A stretch of 64,000 bases of DNA from the NCBI RefSeq assembly GCF_900100015.1, contig NZ_FNDD01000024.1:23514-87513 (forward strand). The letters run 5' to 3'. Position 1 is the first letter of the stretch. Each line of letters opens with the position of its first letter. This stretch comes from Vibrio xiamenensis (lineage in GTDB: Bacteria; Pseudomonadota; Gammaproteobacteria; Enterobacterales; Vibrionaceae). Shown one piece after another: positions 26,853 through 35,281 of this stretch. The translations under genes were made by a program, and so were the position numbers. The notes beneath the pieces are model-generated. The model saw only the letters and a list, made by a program, of their open reading frames with translations, had not been told where the DNA came from and did no database searches.

Positions 26853-27965
26853 TTATTCGCAGACGTACTCTACGACATTAAGACCAAAGCCACCAAGGGC
26901 ATGGTATTTCTTGTTGGTTGACGACAATAAACGCATGTCGCTAATACCAAGATCCGCAAGAATCTGCGAGCCAACCCCAACTCGGCGTGAAGTGCCTTGT
27001 TTTTTCGCCAGTGTTGGCGCTTCACCTTTATCTTGAGCTTGGAACATTTTCACGCGGTGAATCAATAACTCGGTCGACTCTTCATTGCCCAGTACCACTA
27101 ATACACCACCTTCATCACCAATACGTCGCATGGCTTTTTCTAAAGTCCAGCTACGCTCAGCGTTGCGGTCACTACGCAATAAATCGGTAAAAGTATCTTG
27201 CAGATGAACACGCACGAGCGGCGCAGTTTGGGTTTGCAGGTCACCTTTGCACATCGCGTAGTGGATCTGGTTATCGATCACATCGCGATAAGTCACTAAG
27301 TTGAATTCACCAAACTCAGTCGGCAACTTACATTCTGCAACGCGCTCAATGGTGGTTTCGGTATTGTTACGGTACTCAATTAAATCGGCAATGGTGCCGA
27401 GTTTGACATTGTGCTGCTCAGAAAAAATTTCTAAGTCTGAACGACGCGCCATGGTGCCATCTGCATTGAGAATTTCAACGATCACGCCTGCAGGCTCAAG
27501 CCCCGCTAAACGCGCTAAATCGCAGCCAGCTTCTGTGTGACCGGCGCGAGTTAATACTCCGCCATCTTGGGCGGCAAGTGGAAAAATGTGCCCTGGCTGA
27601 ACCAAGTCAGACGCTTTGGCGTCTTTGGCAACTGCAGCTTGAACTGTGCGAGCGCGATCAGCAGCAGAAATGCCCGTCGTGACCCCTTCCGCCGCTTCAA
27701 TAGAAACGGTGAAATTGGTCGTGTACTGGGCGTTGTTATCTTGCACCATCGGCGGCAAACCAAGACGCTCACAACGCTCTTTGGTCATGGTCAGGCAAAT
27801 AAGCCCGCGGCCATGAGTGGCCATAAAGTTGATGGCTTCAGGAGTAACGCACTCCGCCGCCATGATCAAATCGCCTTCGTTTTCACGATCTTCGTCATCC
27901 ATCAGAATGACCATTTTTCCTTGGCGAATATCTTCAATAATCTCTTTCGGCGTACTAATTGGCAT
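26853..27965 (-). CDS. ribB: 3,4-dihydroxy-2-butanone 4-phosphate synthase with degenerate GTP cyclohydrolase II domain (RibBX type)
   Basis: The N-terminal half (about 1-205) is a complete RibB domain that converts ribulose 5-phosphate: DDEDRENEGDL (residues 23-33) and HTEAGCDLARLAG carry the catalytic acidic residues and histidine. The C-terminal half aligns with GTP cyclohydrolase II (VRVHLQDTFTDLL) but the zinc-binding cysteine cluster expected just after that point is absent; RSDRNAERSWTLEKA is there instead. Such proteins are called RibBX. GTP cyclohydrolase II activity must then come from a separate ribA outside the window. It sits between ribE and ribH. Confidence 0.9.
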   Translation of the reverse strand: MPISTPKEIIEDIRQGKMVILMDDEDRENEGDLIMAAECVTPEAINFMATHGRGLICLTMTKERCERLGLPPMVQDNNAQYTTNFTVSIEAAEGVTTGISAADRARTVQAAVAKDAKASDLVQPGHIFPLAAQDGGVLTRAGHTEAGCDLARLAGLEPAGVIVEILNADGTMARRSDLEIFSEQHNVKLGTIADLIEYRNNTETTIERVAECKLPTEFGEFNLVTYRDVIDNQIHYAMCKGDLQTQTAPLVRVHLQDTFTDLLRSDRNAERSWTLEKAMRRIGDEGGVLVVLGNEESTELLIHRVKMFQAQDKGEAPTLAKKQGTSRRVGVGSQILADLGISDMRLLSSTNKKYHALGGFGLNVVEYVCE

Positions 27966-28017
27966 ACTAAGTTTCCTATGCTTGGAAAATCAAAATGACA
28001 TCAATGCAGTGAGCTAA

Positions 28018-28674
28018 TTAAGCAAAGCCATTTTGTTGTAAGAATTCCATCGTCAAACGCGATTGTGGCGTCGATTCCTCGCGGCGTGAATCAAGCAAAT
28101 GCTCCATATAGCGAGCTAGAACATCGACTTCTAAATTGACTTTGCGACCAACCTGAAAATGGTCAATGGTGGTCTCTTGAGAGGTGTGAGGCACAATCGT
28201 CAACTTAAACGCATTTTTACGTAAATCATTCACGGTGAGACTGATACCATCGACCGTAATCGAGCCTTTTTCCGCAACGTATTTGCTGATCTCAGTGGGC
28301 ATCGCAACCCAAAATTCAATCGCACGTCCAACGTGGTTGCGCTCGACAATTTCGCCGACACCGTCAACGTGTCCAGACACAATATGGCCCCCAAAACGTG
28401 TGGTCGGCAGCATGGCTTTTTCTAGATTAACCGCATCGCCAACTTTGTAGTGAGTAAACCCCGTCTTGTTCATGGTTTCTAACGACAAATCAGCGCTGTA
28501 GCTGCTATCGTTAAATTCGATAACGGTTAGGCACACGCCGTTTGTCGCGATGCTATCGCCAAGCTGCACGTCAGACATATCGAGATTGCTGGCGTCAACA
28601 GTAATGGTGATGTCTTCACCTTTCGCGGTAATGGCTTTTAAGTGCCCTACGGCTTCAATAATTCCTGTAAACAT
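28018..28674 (-). CDS. ribE: Riboflavin synthase subunit alpha
   Basis: Dismutates two lumazine molecules to riboflavin and the pyrimidine precursor. I start at ATG 28674 (MFTGIIEAVG), the invariant family start, giving 218 residues. The two lumazine-binding repeats are visible: GVCLTVIEF with GFTHYKVGDAVNLEKAM in the first, and GISLTVNDL with QVGRKVNLEVDVLARYM in the second. The start is 7 bases after the ribD stop. The encoded C-terminal tail continues past the second repeat. Confidence 0.97.
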   Translation of the reverse strand: MFTGIIEAVGHLKAITAKGEDITITVDASNLDMSDVQLGDSIATNGVCLTVIEFNDSSYSADLSLETMNKTGFTHYKVGDAVNLEKAMLPTTRFGGHIVSGHVDGVGEIVERNHVGRAIEFWVAMPTEISKYVAEKGSITVDGISLTVNDLRKNAFKLTIVPHTSQETTIDHFQVGRKVNLEVDVLARYMEHLLDSRREESTPQSRLTMEFLQQNGFA

Positions 28675-28681
28675 AGTGATT

Positions 28682-29776
28682 CTACGCGTGTTTAATAGTG
28701 GCGATAATACGAATGTCCGGCCCGACTTGGCGAACATCTTGAATGTCGAGTTGTGGAACTTGGTCCATCTGGGTAAAGCCTAAATGAGAAAACAGCCCTT
28801 TACCATCACTTCCCATCAGTTTTGGCGCCAAATATAGCACCAATTCATCCACTAACCCCTGCTTGAGCAAACTGCTGGCCAAAGTGGCTCCGGCTTCAAC
28901 CCAAATATGTTGCAGGTTATGCTGTTTAGCCAGCGTGGCAAACAATGTTGGCAAACACACTTGGCCGTTAGCATCGATTGGCGCTTCAAGCTGACCTTGG
29001 CAACCAACTTGGAGAATATCACCATCGGAATGAAACAGCTTGAGCTCAGGGGTCAGCAGGCCGCGGCGGTCGAGAATTACCCGCAGCGGTTGGCGCAAGT
29101 CAGATTCAGAATATTCACTTTGAATGCTCTTTGGCAGCTCGTTCCAACGTACGCTGAGCGAGGCGTTATCGTCAATGACGGTTTTCTGCGTTGAAAGAAT
29201 CGCACCGCTTTGAGCGCGAAATTGCTGCACATCTTGTCGAGCCTGTGGGGAGGTGATCCACTGGCTTTTGCCATTCGCGAGCGCGGTTTGCCCATCCAAA
29301 CTGGCGGCCATCTTAAGCTGAACAAATGGCATTCCACTTGCCATACGTTTGAAAAAACCGCGATTTAGCTGATATGCCTGCGGCTCTAGAACGCCAACTT
29401 CTACTTCGATACCCGCCTCTCGCAGCATTTGAATACCTTTACCTGCGACTTGTGGATTCGGATCTTGCATCGCACACACAACTTTGGCGACCTTGGCATC
29501 GATTAAGCCTTTGGCGCACGGTGGGGTTCGGCCATAATGAGAGCAAGGTTCAAGAGTGACATACGCAGTGGCACCTTGCGCGTTTTCACCCGCCATTCTA
29601 AGCGCATGAACTTCAGCATGAGGCTCTCCAGCGCGAAAATGATAACCTTCACCGACGATTTGATTACCTTGAACAATCACACACCCCACATTGGGGTTTG
29701 GCGCAGTAGTGAAACGGCCCTTGTTCGCCAGTTTCAGCGCGTAAGCCATCATTTCAAAATCAAAGCGTGTTGCCAT
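28682..29776 (-). CDS. ribD: Bifunctional riboflavin deaminase/reductase RibD
   Basis: Deaminates the first pyrimidine of the pathway and then reduces its ribosyl side chain. It has 364 residues. The N-terminal zinc deaminase domain has HAEVHALRMAG and PCSHYGRTPPC (zinc histidine and two cysteines). The C-terminal reductase domain begins near residue 150 (PFVQLKMAASLDGQTA) and keeps the dihydrofolate-reductase-like fold motifs. It lies 20 bases after nrdR, a very common gammaproteobacterial pairing. Confidence 0.97.
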   Translation of the reverse strand: MATRFDFEMMAYALKLANKGRFTTAPNPNVGCVIVQGNQIVGEGYHFRAGEPHAEVHALRMAGENAQGATAYVTLEPCSHYGRTPPCAKGLIDAKVAKVVCAMQDPNPQVAGKGIQMLREAGIEVEVGVLEPQAYQLNRGFFKRMASGMPFVQLKMAASLDGQTALANGKSQWITSPQARQDVQQFRAQSGAILSTQKTVIDDNASLSVRWNELPKSIQSEYSESDLRQPLRVILDRRGLLTPELKLFHSDGDILQVGCQGQLEAPIDANGQVCLPTLFATLAKQHNLQHIWVEAGATLASSLLKQGLVDELVLYLAPKLMGSDGKGLFSHLGFTQMDQVPQLDIQDVRQVGPDIRIIATIKHA

Positions 29777-29796
29777 CGAAAGCGCTCAATCCTTAA

Positions 29797-30246
29797 CTAA
29801 TCTTCAAGCTTGGCAATCTCTTCGCCAAACTCACGAATATCTTCAAAACTGCGGTAAACCGAAGCAAAACGAATGTAGGCAACTTTGTCCAACTCTTTAA
29901 GCTGGTCCATCACCAAGTTACCAATCATTTTACTCGGCACTTCACGTTCACCCGTGGCTCGTAGCTGCGATTTGATCATACTGATAGCCAGTTCGATGGC
30001 ATCGGCGCTGACCGGGCGTTTTTCTAGCGCGCGCTGAATACCGCCAGCCATTTTATCTTCATCAAACGGTTCGCGATTGCCATTCGACTTAATGACTTTT
30101 GGCATCACCAACTCTGCGGTTTCAAACGTGGTAAAACGTTCATTACACGCCAAACATTGACGCCTACGGCGTACTTGATGACCGTCAGCGACCAAGCGTG
30201 AGTCGATCACTTTGGTATCATTTTCAGAACAAAAAGGACAATGCAT
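29797..30246 (-). CDS. nrdR: Transcriptional repressor NrdR
   Basis: Senses ATP/dATP and represses ribonucleotide reductase genes by binding paired NrdR boxes. It has 149 residues. A zinc ribbon uses C3, C6, C31 and C34 (CPFC and CLAC). The ATP-cone domain starts near residue 49 (PKVIKSNGNREPFDEDKM). It starts the nrdR-ribD-ribE-ribBX-ribH-nusB group. No NrdR boxes were seen here; its targets would be elsewhere. Confidence 0.97.
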   Translation of the reverse strand: MHCPFCSENDTKVIDSRLVADGHQVRRRRQCLACNERFTTFETAELVMPKVIKSNGNREPFDEDKMAGGIQRALEKRPVSADAIELAISMIKSQLRATGEREVPSKMIGNLVMDQLKELDKVAYIRFASVYRSFEDIREFGEEIAKLED

Positions 30247-30321
30247 ATCACCTCCACATGATGCAAAAGCCTGTTTTCACAAGGCGCAACTAGTTTACCG
30301 GAATTGAGAATGCGAAGAAAA

Positions 30322-30348
30322 GAAAAAGGGGCTATTCGCCCCTTTTTC
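30322..30348 (-). terminator. Intrinsic terminator after proA
   Basis: AAAAAGGGGC / GCCCCTTTTT hairpin with T-runs on both strands; it separates proBA from nrdR. Confidence 0.85.
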
Positions 30349-30370
30349 GCTCAATCATGCGATGTTTTTG

Positions 30371-31621
30371 TTAACTACGCGACAAGTAATCCGCTTTACC
30401 AACCCATTTATAACTGGTTAATTCTTCAAGCCCCATCGGGCCGCGCGCATGAAGTTTTTGCGTCGATACCGCAACTTCCGCCCCCAAACCAAATTGTGCG
30501 CCATCGGTAAAACGCGTCGATGCATTAACATACACAGCGGCAGAACCCACCGAGTTAATAAAACGCTCCGCACTGAGTAGATCGTTAGTCATGATCGCAT
30601 CGGAATGGCTAGCGTTGTGTACTTGCATGTGCTCAAGCGCTTGGTCAATGCCTGCCACCACTTTGACGCCCAACGTATAACTTAGCCACTCAGTATCAAA
30701 ATCCCCGGCTTTCGCTTGTTGCAGCTGCTTAGCCTGAGCCAAATATTCCATGGCGTTATCGGCGGCCACAAAGCTCACCTTGTCATTGAGGCGCTCAACC
30801 AGCAGTGGCAGAAACTCTGCCGCTACATCTTGATGGACTAATAGCGTATCCAATGAGTTACATGCCGAAGGACGCTGAGTTTTGGCGTTCTCAACCACAT
30901 CGACAGACTTAGCGAGATCTGCACTTTGGTCGACAAAAATATGGCTAATCCCAAAACCACCGATGATTACAGGAATGGTGCTGTTTTCTTTGCACATTTT
31001 ATGCAAACCCGCGCCACCGCGCGGAATGATCATATCGACGTACTCATCGAGCTTGAGTAGTTGGCTAACAAGTTCACGATCGGGCTTTTCAATGTACTGA
31101 ACGCAGGCGGCTGGCAAATCGGCTTTCGCCAGTGCATTTTGAATCACTTTGACCAGTTCCATATTGGAATAAAAGGTCTCTTTACCGCCGCGTAAAATAC
31201 TGGCATTGCCGGTTTTCAAACACAGTGCCGCGATATCAATGGTCACGTTAGGACGCGCTTCGTAAATCACACCAACCACGCCAAGTGGTACTCGGCGACG
31301 CGCCAAAGACATACCGTTTTCCAGTACTTTATGATCGATTTCACTGCCAACTGGGTCGTTAAGACTGATCACATTACGCACATCGCCAGCGATCGCCGCA
31401 AGGCGAGACTCATTCAGTAGCAGACGATCAAGCAATGCTTCACTGAGCCCTGCTTGGCGCCCCAGTTCGATGTCTTTTTTGTTGGCGTCCAATATATCTG
31501 CCGCATTGGCTTCTAACTCATCGGCAATCAGTGATAGCGCTAAATTTTTCTGTCTGGTTGATGCAGTAGCAAGAGTAAAAGCCGCTTGTTTGGCCGCTTT
31601 GCCCATGGTTGTTAAATCCAC
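30371..31621 (-). CDS. proA: Glutamate-5-semialdehyde dehydrogenase (gamma-glutamyl phosphate reductase)
   Basis: Second enzyme of proline synthesis; it reduces glutamyl 5-phosphate with NADPH. It has 416 residues of the aldehyde dehydrogenase fold. The catalytic cysteine is in TQRPSACNSLDTLLV, and GVIYEARPNVT and LKTGNASILRGG are family motifs. I use the GTG at 31621 (GTG GAT TTA), which has GGGAAGG just upstream and parallels the E. coli N-terminus; an ATG five codons later is possible. It lies 23 bases after proB. Confidence 0.96.
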   Translation of the reverse strand: MDLTTMGKAAKQAAFTLATASTRQKNLALSLIADELEANAADILDANKKDIELGRQAGLSEALLDRLLLNESRLAAIAGDVRNVISLNDPVGSEIDHKVLENGMSLARRRVPLGVVGVIYEARPNVTIDIAALCLKTGNASILRGGKETFYSNMELVKVIQNALAKADLPAACVQYIEKPDRELVSQLLKLDEYVDMIIPRGGAGLHKMCKENSTIPVIIGGFGISHIFVDQSADLAKSVDVVENAKTQRPSACNSLDTLLVHQDVAAEFLPLLVERLNDKVSFVAADNAMEYLAQAKQLQQAKAGDFDTEWLSYTLGVKVVAGIDQALEHMQVHNASHSDAIMTNDLLSAERFINSVGSAAVYVNASTRFTDGAQFGLGAEVAVSTQKLHARGPMGLEELTSYKWVGKADYLSRS

Positions 31622-31644
31622 AATCCTTCCCTCTTTTATCGTTA

Positions 31645-32778
31645 TTATTCTTGGATGACGACCATATCGTCGCGGTGAATCACTTCTGAGCCGTAGTCGT
31701 AGCCCAAAATCGCTTGAATATCTTTACTGTGTTTACCAATAATTTTTCCCAGATCATGGCTGGAATAAGCAGAAATGCCGCGTGCAATCAAATGACCGTC
31801 AGAGTCACAGACACGCACAACCTCACCACGAGCGAACTTGCCGCGAGTCTCCAATACGCCTTTAGCCAGTAAACTGCTGCCTTTTGCCACCACCGCTTTA
31901 ACCGCGCCAGCATCGATAACAAGATCTCCTGATGCCGAAGGGCCCGCTAAAATCCAGCGTTTACGATTTTCAAGAGCCTCGGTACACGGCAGAAATTTGG
32001 TGCCATTTGGCGTATCACTCAAGGCATCAACAATCACATTTGGCGCGCTGCCTGCAGCAATCATCACTTCAATACCCGCTCGGCGCGCGATGTCTGCCGC
32101 TTGCAGTTTAGTCGCCATACCACCGGTACCTAATGTCGTACCGCTGCCGCCAGCAATTTGTCGTAAAGTGTCGTCAATGGTGGTGACTTCTTTGATCAGT
32201 TCGGCATTCGGGTCTTTGCGTGGATCGGCAGTAAACAGACCTTTTTGGTCAGTTAAAAGCAGCAGCTTATCCGCGCCACATAAAATGCCCACCAAAGCCG
32301 ATAAATTATCATTGTCACCGACTTTGATTTCATTAGTCGCTACGGCATCATTTTCATTCACAACAGGAATGATGTCGTTGTCGACCAACGCATTGATGCT
32401 GTCGCGCGCATTCAAAAAGCGCTCGCGATCTTCAAGGTCTGCACGAGTTAATAGCATTTGACCAATTTTGATGCCGTAAATCGCAAACAGCGACTCCCAA
32501 ACTTGAATCAACTGGCTTTGACCAACAGCGGCAAGTAACTGCTTACTGGCAACGGAATTGGGCAATGCGGGGTAACCTAAGTGCTCTCGCCCAGCTGCAA
32601 TCGCGCCTGACGAGACTAACACCACAGAGTGGCCTAATTTTTGTAACACAGCACATTGGCGTGCAAGCTCAACCATATGAGCTTTATTCAGAGCCAAAGT
32701 CCCACCGGTTAACACACTGGTTCCTAACTTCACAACCACGATTTGCGACTGTGAGTTTTTTCCGCTTTTTTGATTCAT
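31645..32778 (-). CDS. proB: Glutamate 5-kinase
   Basis: First enzyme of proline synthesis, normally feedback inhibited by proline. I start at ATG 32778 (MNQKSGKNSQSQ), giving 377 residues; the frame extends upstream but without family similarity. The amino-acid-kinase domain has VVKLGTSVLTGG near the N-terminus and the GIGTGGM-like segment GTTLGTGGMATKLQAA. A C-terminal PUA domain (about 285-377) is present, as in E. coli. Forms an operon with proA. Confidence 0.96.
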   Translation of the reverse strand: MNQKSGKNSQSQIVVVKLGTSVLTGGTLALNKAHMVELARQCAVLQKLGHSVVLVSSGAIAAGREHLGYPALPNSVASKQLLAAVGQSQLIQVWESLFAIYGIKIGQMLLTRADLEDRERFLNARDSINALVDNDIIPVVNENDAVATNEIKVGDNDNLSALVGILCGADKLLLLTDQKGLFTADPRKDPNAELIKEVTTIDDTLRQIAGGSGTTLGTGGMATKLQAADIARRAGIEVMIAAGSAPNVIVDALSDTPNGTKFLPCTEALENRKRWILAGPSASGDLVIDAGAVKAVVAKGSSLLAKGVLETRGKFARGEVVRVCDSDGHLIARGISAYSSHDLGKIIGKHSKDIQAILGYDYGSEVIHRDDMVVIQE

Positions 32779-32856
32779 GTTCGAGATAACAATATTGAAA
32801 TAATAGATGGGTAAGAGCTGATGTTTTATCAATCAAACGAGGAATTAACAAGAAGA

Positions 32857-32880
32857 AAAGGTGCGTAAACGCACCTTTTT
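32857..32880 (-). terminator. Terminator between crl and proB
   Basis: AAAAGGTGCG / CGCACCTTTT perfect stem with T/A runs on both sides, functional for the minus-strand crl transcript. Confidence 0.8.
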
Positions 32881-32908
32881 CATTATCGACAAGATTCACT
32901 AACCAAAA

Positions 32909-33298
32909 TTAAACAAATTCAAATGAATCCTGATGAAGTCCAACACTCGTTTCAAACTTTTCTTGTAGTGTCTGTACAAGCTTGTTGTGAAACGCTTCTT
33001 GAGTCCGTTTGACCTCTTTTAACGCTTTTGCCGAAATATCGCAGGGTTCCCAATCCCCGACATCGTTGTACAAGCCGATATGATATTTGGCGATACAGTG
33101 TGTCCCTTGTTGCTCTAGTTCCAACCACCAGCCCCAGAACTCTCGCTCTTCCGGTGATTTTTTATCATTCACACACACGGACAAGCAATCAAATAGATAG
33201 AACCCTTCCTGGCATTGAGCCTCACGCAGATAAGGCCCAATCGCACGCAATGTTGATAACAAGCGATAATGAGTGGGCGGTTTGATTATCTCTGACAT
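32909..33298 (-). CDS. crl: Sigma factor-binding protein Crl
   Basis: Small activator that binds sigma-S and helps it form holoenzyme. It has 129 residues. It matches E. coli Crl in GPYLREAQC, FYLFDCLSVCVN, and especially EEREFWGWWLELE, the sigma-S-contacting region. It is transcribed alone between frsA and proB with an upstream gap of about 100 bases. The neighbouring gpt-frsA-crl order is as in enterobacteria. Confidence 0.95.
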   Translation of the reverse strand: MSEIIKPPTHYRLLSTLRAIGPYLREAQCQEGFYLFDCLSVCVNDKKSPEEREFWGWWLELEQQGTHCIAKYHIGLYNDVGDWEPCDISAKALKEVKRTQEAFHNKLVQTLQEKFETSVGLHQDSFEFV

Positions 33299-33400
33299 AT
33301 TGACTCTCCATTTCGAATGTTAAGAATGACAATTATTATTATTTATCAGAAAGTTATTCACACCTTCTATATATCACTCTTGACTAATTTAGGAGATTTG

Positions 33401-34648
33401 TCATCTAAATAGCTCGTCCTCTAGCCACTTTATCGCTAAATCGAGGGATTGCTCATATCCTTTTGTAATCGATTGAGAACTGATTTTCTTTGCTTGACCG
33501 TGCTCACTAAACAATGCAACAAGTTGATTGTCTGAATAAGGAGATATCGCGTCACCTTCAAGACTCAATGATAAAATCGGCACTTTGGTGCGACGCCCAG
33601 ATAAAAAGCCCTGCACTTTCAAAGACCAAGCAACCAACTGACCTGCTAGGCTATCGATATCCACCACATTCTTGTTTAAGCGATTGGCCAAAATGTCGAG
33701 ATACATCTTACTCATCTGCTTGAGCTTGTTTGGCGATGACAATACATCATGAATCGGCGCACCTAGCGATACACACGCTTTGATTTTCTCTTGCTCAAGA
33801 AAAGACAGCCGAACCATGGCGTTACCACCAAACCGAAAACCGACTAAACCGACGCGATGGTGGTCCACCCAAGGTAGTTTAGGTAATTCATTCAGCACGG
33901 CTTGGTGCAGGCATGAAGTATCTTCGCCCAGCGGCCAATGATTGCTATGGCCTAACGCTGGCATATCGACGGTGAGCATTGCAATATCGCGAGACGCTAA
34001 GTGATCGCGAAACAAACGCCACATATCGGTTTGCAAGCTATCCAATCCTGCACTGACGATCACCACGGGCTTAGGTTTGTCAGTGTTGACCAGATGCAAA
34101 TTGGCAATGATTTTTTTATTTTTGTACGGCACTTCAATTTGCTTAATCACATACTTAGTCTTTTTGGCCGCTTGAGCATAAGCATTATTAGCCAAAGATT
34201 GCGCTTGAATCGCCAAGTTATCGTTTTTCAGATGTGGGTAGCCTGCGATACTAAAGCACAGCGAGGCGGTAAATAGCTCGTCAGCGGCCTCCTCATCTTG
34301 CAAATCATCGGCTTTTCTTTGGTGCTCCATACCCAACTTGGTCCACTCATACGCCCAGTTACCACTGTGGTAACCCATTACGGTATCGAGTAATTGATCA
34401 TGAGTGCGGGAGTGTTGTGAAGACGCAATCTTGGCAAGTACATCTTCTTGCTCAATAGGGTCAATGCCTTGCCATGCCCATTGCAGCCGTCTTACATTTC
34501 GATACCAATGTCGCCCTTCCTCCGCCTGCTTTTTCTCCAATGCGGCCATGCTACTTGGCATGTATTGGGTGAGTGCGGACGTTTCTTTCGCTTGTTTGTG
34601 TTTCACAAACAGTGTCTCGGAAAGATTTTTGCTGATTGGGTCTGACAT
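33401..34648 (-). CDS. frsA: Esterase FrsA
   Basis: Alpha/beta-hydrolase of the fermentation/respiration switch protein family; in E. coli FrsA binds EIIA-Glc and has esterase activity. It has 415 residues. The N-terminal helical part (to about 190) contains WYRNVRRLQWAWQGIDPIEQEDVLAKIA, and the hydrolase part has HRVGLVGFRFGGNAMVRLS. In this motif the usual nucleophile Ser is replaced by Arg-Phe (GFRFGG), so esterase activity is uncertain. The late GDAISPYSDN resembles the acid region. It is upstream of crl on the same strand. Confidence 0.9.
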   Translation of the reverse strand: MSDPISKNLSETLFVKHKQAKETSALTQYMPSSMAALEKKQAEEGRHWYRNVRRLQWAWQGIDPIEQEDVLAKIASSQHSRTHDQLLDTVMGYHSGNWAYEWTKLGMEHQRKADDLQDEEAADELFTASLCFSIAGYPHLKNDNLAIQAQSLANNAYAQAAKKTKYVIKQIEVPYKNKKIIANLHLVNTDKPKPVVIVSAGLDSLQTDMWRLFRDHLASRDIAMLTVDMPALGHSNHWPLGEDTSCLHQAVLNELPKLPWVDHHRVGLVGFRFGGNAMVRLSFLEQEKIKACVSLGAPIHDVLSSPNKLKQMSKMYLDILANRLNKNVVDIDSLAGQLVAWSLKVQGFLSGRRTKVPILSLSLEGDAISPYSDNQLVALFSEHGQAKKISSQSITKGYEQSLDLAIKWLEDELFR

Positions 34649-34687
34649 TTGTTGGCCTTAGAGGGATGAAGAATGACTTTATAGTAA

Positions 34688-34720
34688 TAAAAAAAATGAC
34701 CCGATACAGGGTCATTTTTA
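34688..34720 (-). terminator. Intrinsic terminator after gpt
   Basis: AAATGACCC / GGGTCATTT stem with long T-runs on both strands between gpt and frsA. Confidence 0.8.
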
Positions 34721-34752
34721 AAAAACTAAGCTTTTGAAAACGCTTGATTGAA

Positions 34753-35217
34753 TTATTTGCGTTTGCGGTTTACCGGTTCAACGAACTGAACGGTCATATC
34801 CCATGGCTGTTCAATCCAAGTGTCTTGAGCGATATCAACAATATACTCGTCAACTAACTCACGACCGGCAGGCTTTGCACATACAGTAACGAACTTAGCT
34901 TTTGGATACATTTCGCGAATTTTACGCGCGGTATCGCCACTGTCGACCAAATCATCGACCACTAAGAAACCTTCACCATCATGCTCTGGTGCTTTTAAAA
35001 CGTTCATGTCACGTTGATGATCATGATCGTAGCTTGAAATACAAACGGTATCGACAAAACGAATGCCAAGTTCACGGGCAAGAATAGCTGCCGGAACCAA
35101 ACCACCGCGACTTACACCAAGAATTCCTTTCCACTGTTCAGCTGGCATTTGCTTCTCAGCAAGCTGACGACAGTAAGTCTGCATATTGTCCCAAGTAATA
35201 ACGAATTTATTGCTCAT
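34753..35217 (-). CDS. gpt: Xanthine phosphoribosyltransferase
   Basis: Salvages guanine and xanthine to GMP and XMP with PRPP. It has 154 residues. The PRPP-binding motif is VVDDLVDSGDTARKI (about residues 86-100), and GVSRGGLVPAAILARELG is the N-terminal phosphate-contact region. It is directly downstream of a nucleobase permease, so uptake and salvage are side by side. The short intergenic has a hairpin with no clear T-run. Confidence 0.96.
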   Translation of the reverse strand: MSNKFVITWDNMQTYCRQLAEKQMPAEQWKGILGVSRGGLVPAAILARELGIRFVDTVCISSYDHDHQRDMNVLKAPEHDGEGFLVVDDLVDSGDTARKIREMYPKAKFVTVCAKPAGRELVDEYIVDIAQDTWIEQPWDMTVQFVEPVNRKRK

Positions 35218-35244
35218 TGTATTAACCTAATTCAAAACATTTTC

Positions 35245-35271
35245 AGCTTGGCGACGCAGCGACGCCAAGCT
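35245..35271 (-). repeat. Hairpin between permease and gpt
   Basis: AGCTTGGCG (35245-35253) and CGCCAAGCT (35263-35271) form a 9-bp stem. There is no T-tract on the minus strand, so it may stabilise or process the permease mRNA rather than end transcription. Confidence 0.55.
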
Positions 35272-35281
35272 CTTTGAGCGC

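Noticed and set aside
24666..30246. FMN riboswitch expected near riboflavin genes
   Set aside because: No RFN-type conserved blocks were seen upstream of ribD, ribE, ribBX or ribH; spacing between these genes is too short for the element, except 26706-26852, which shows no match.
31838..32461. Plus-strand ORF of 207 residues opposite proB
   Set aside because: Antisense shadow of proB with Ser/Arg-rich composition typical of reversed coding sequence.
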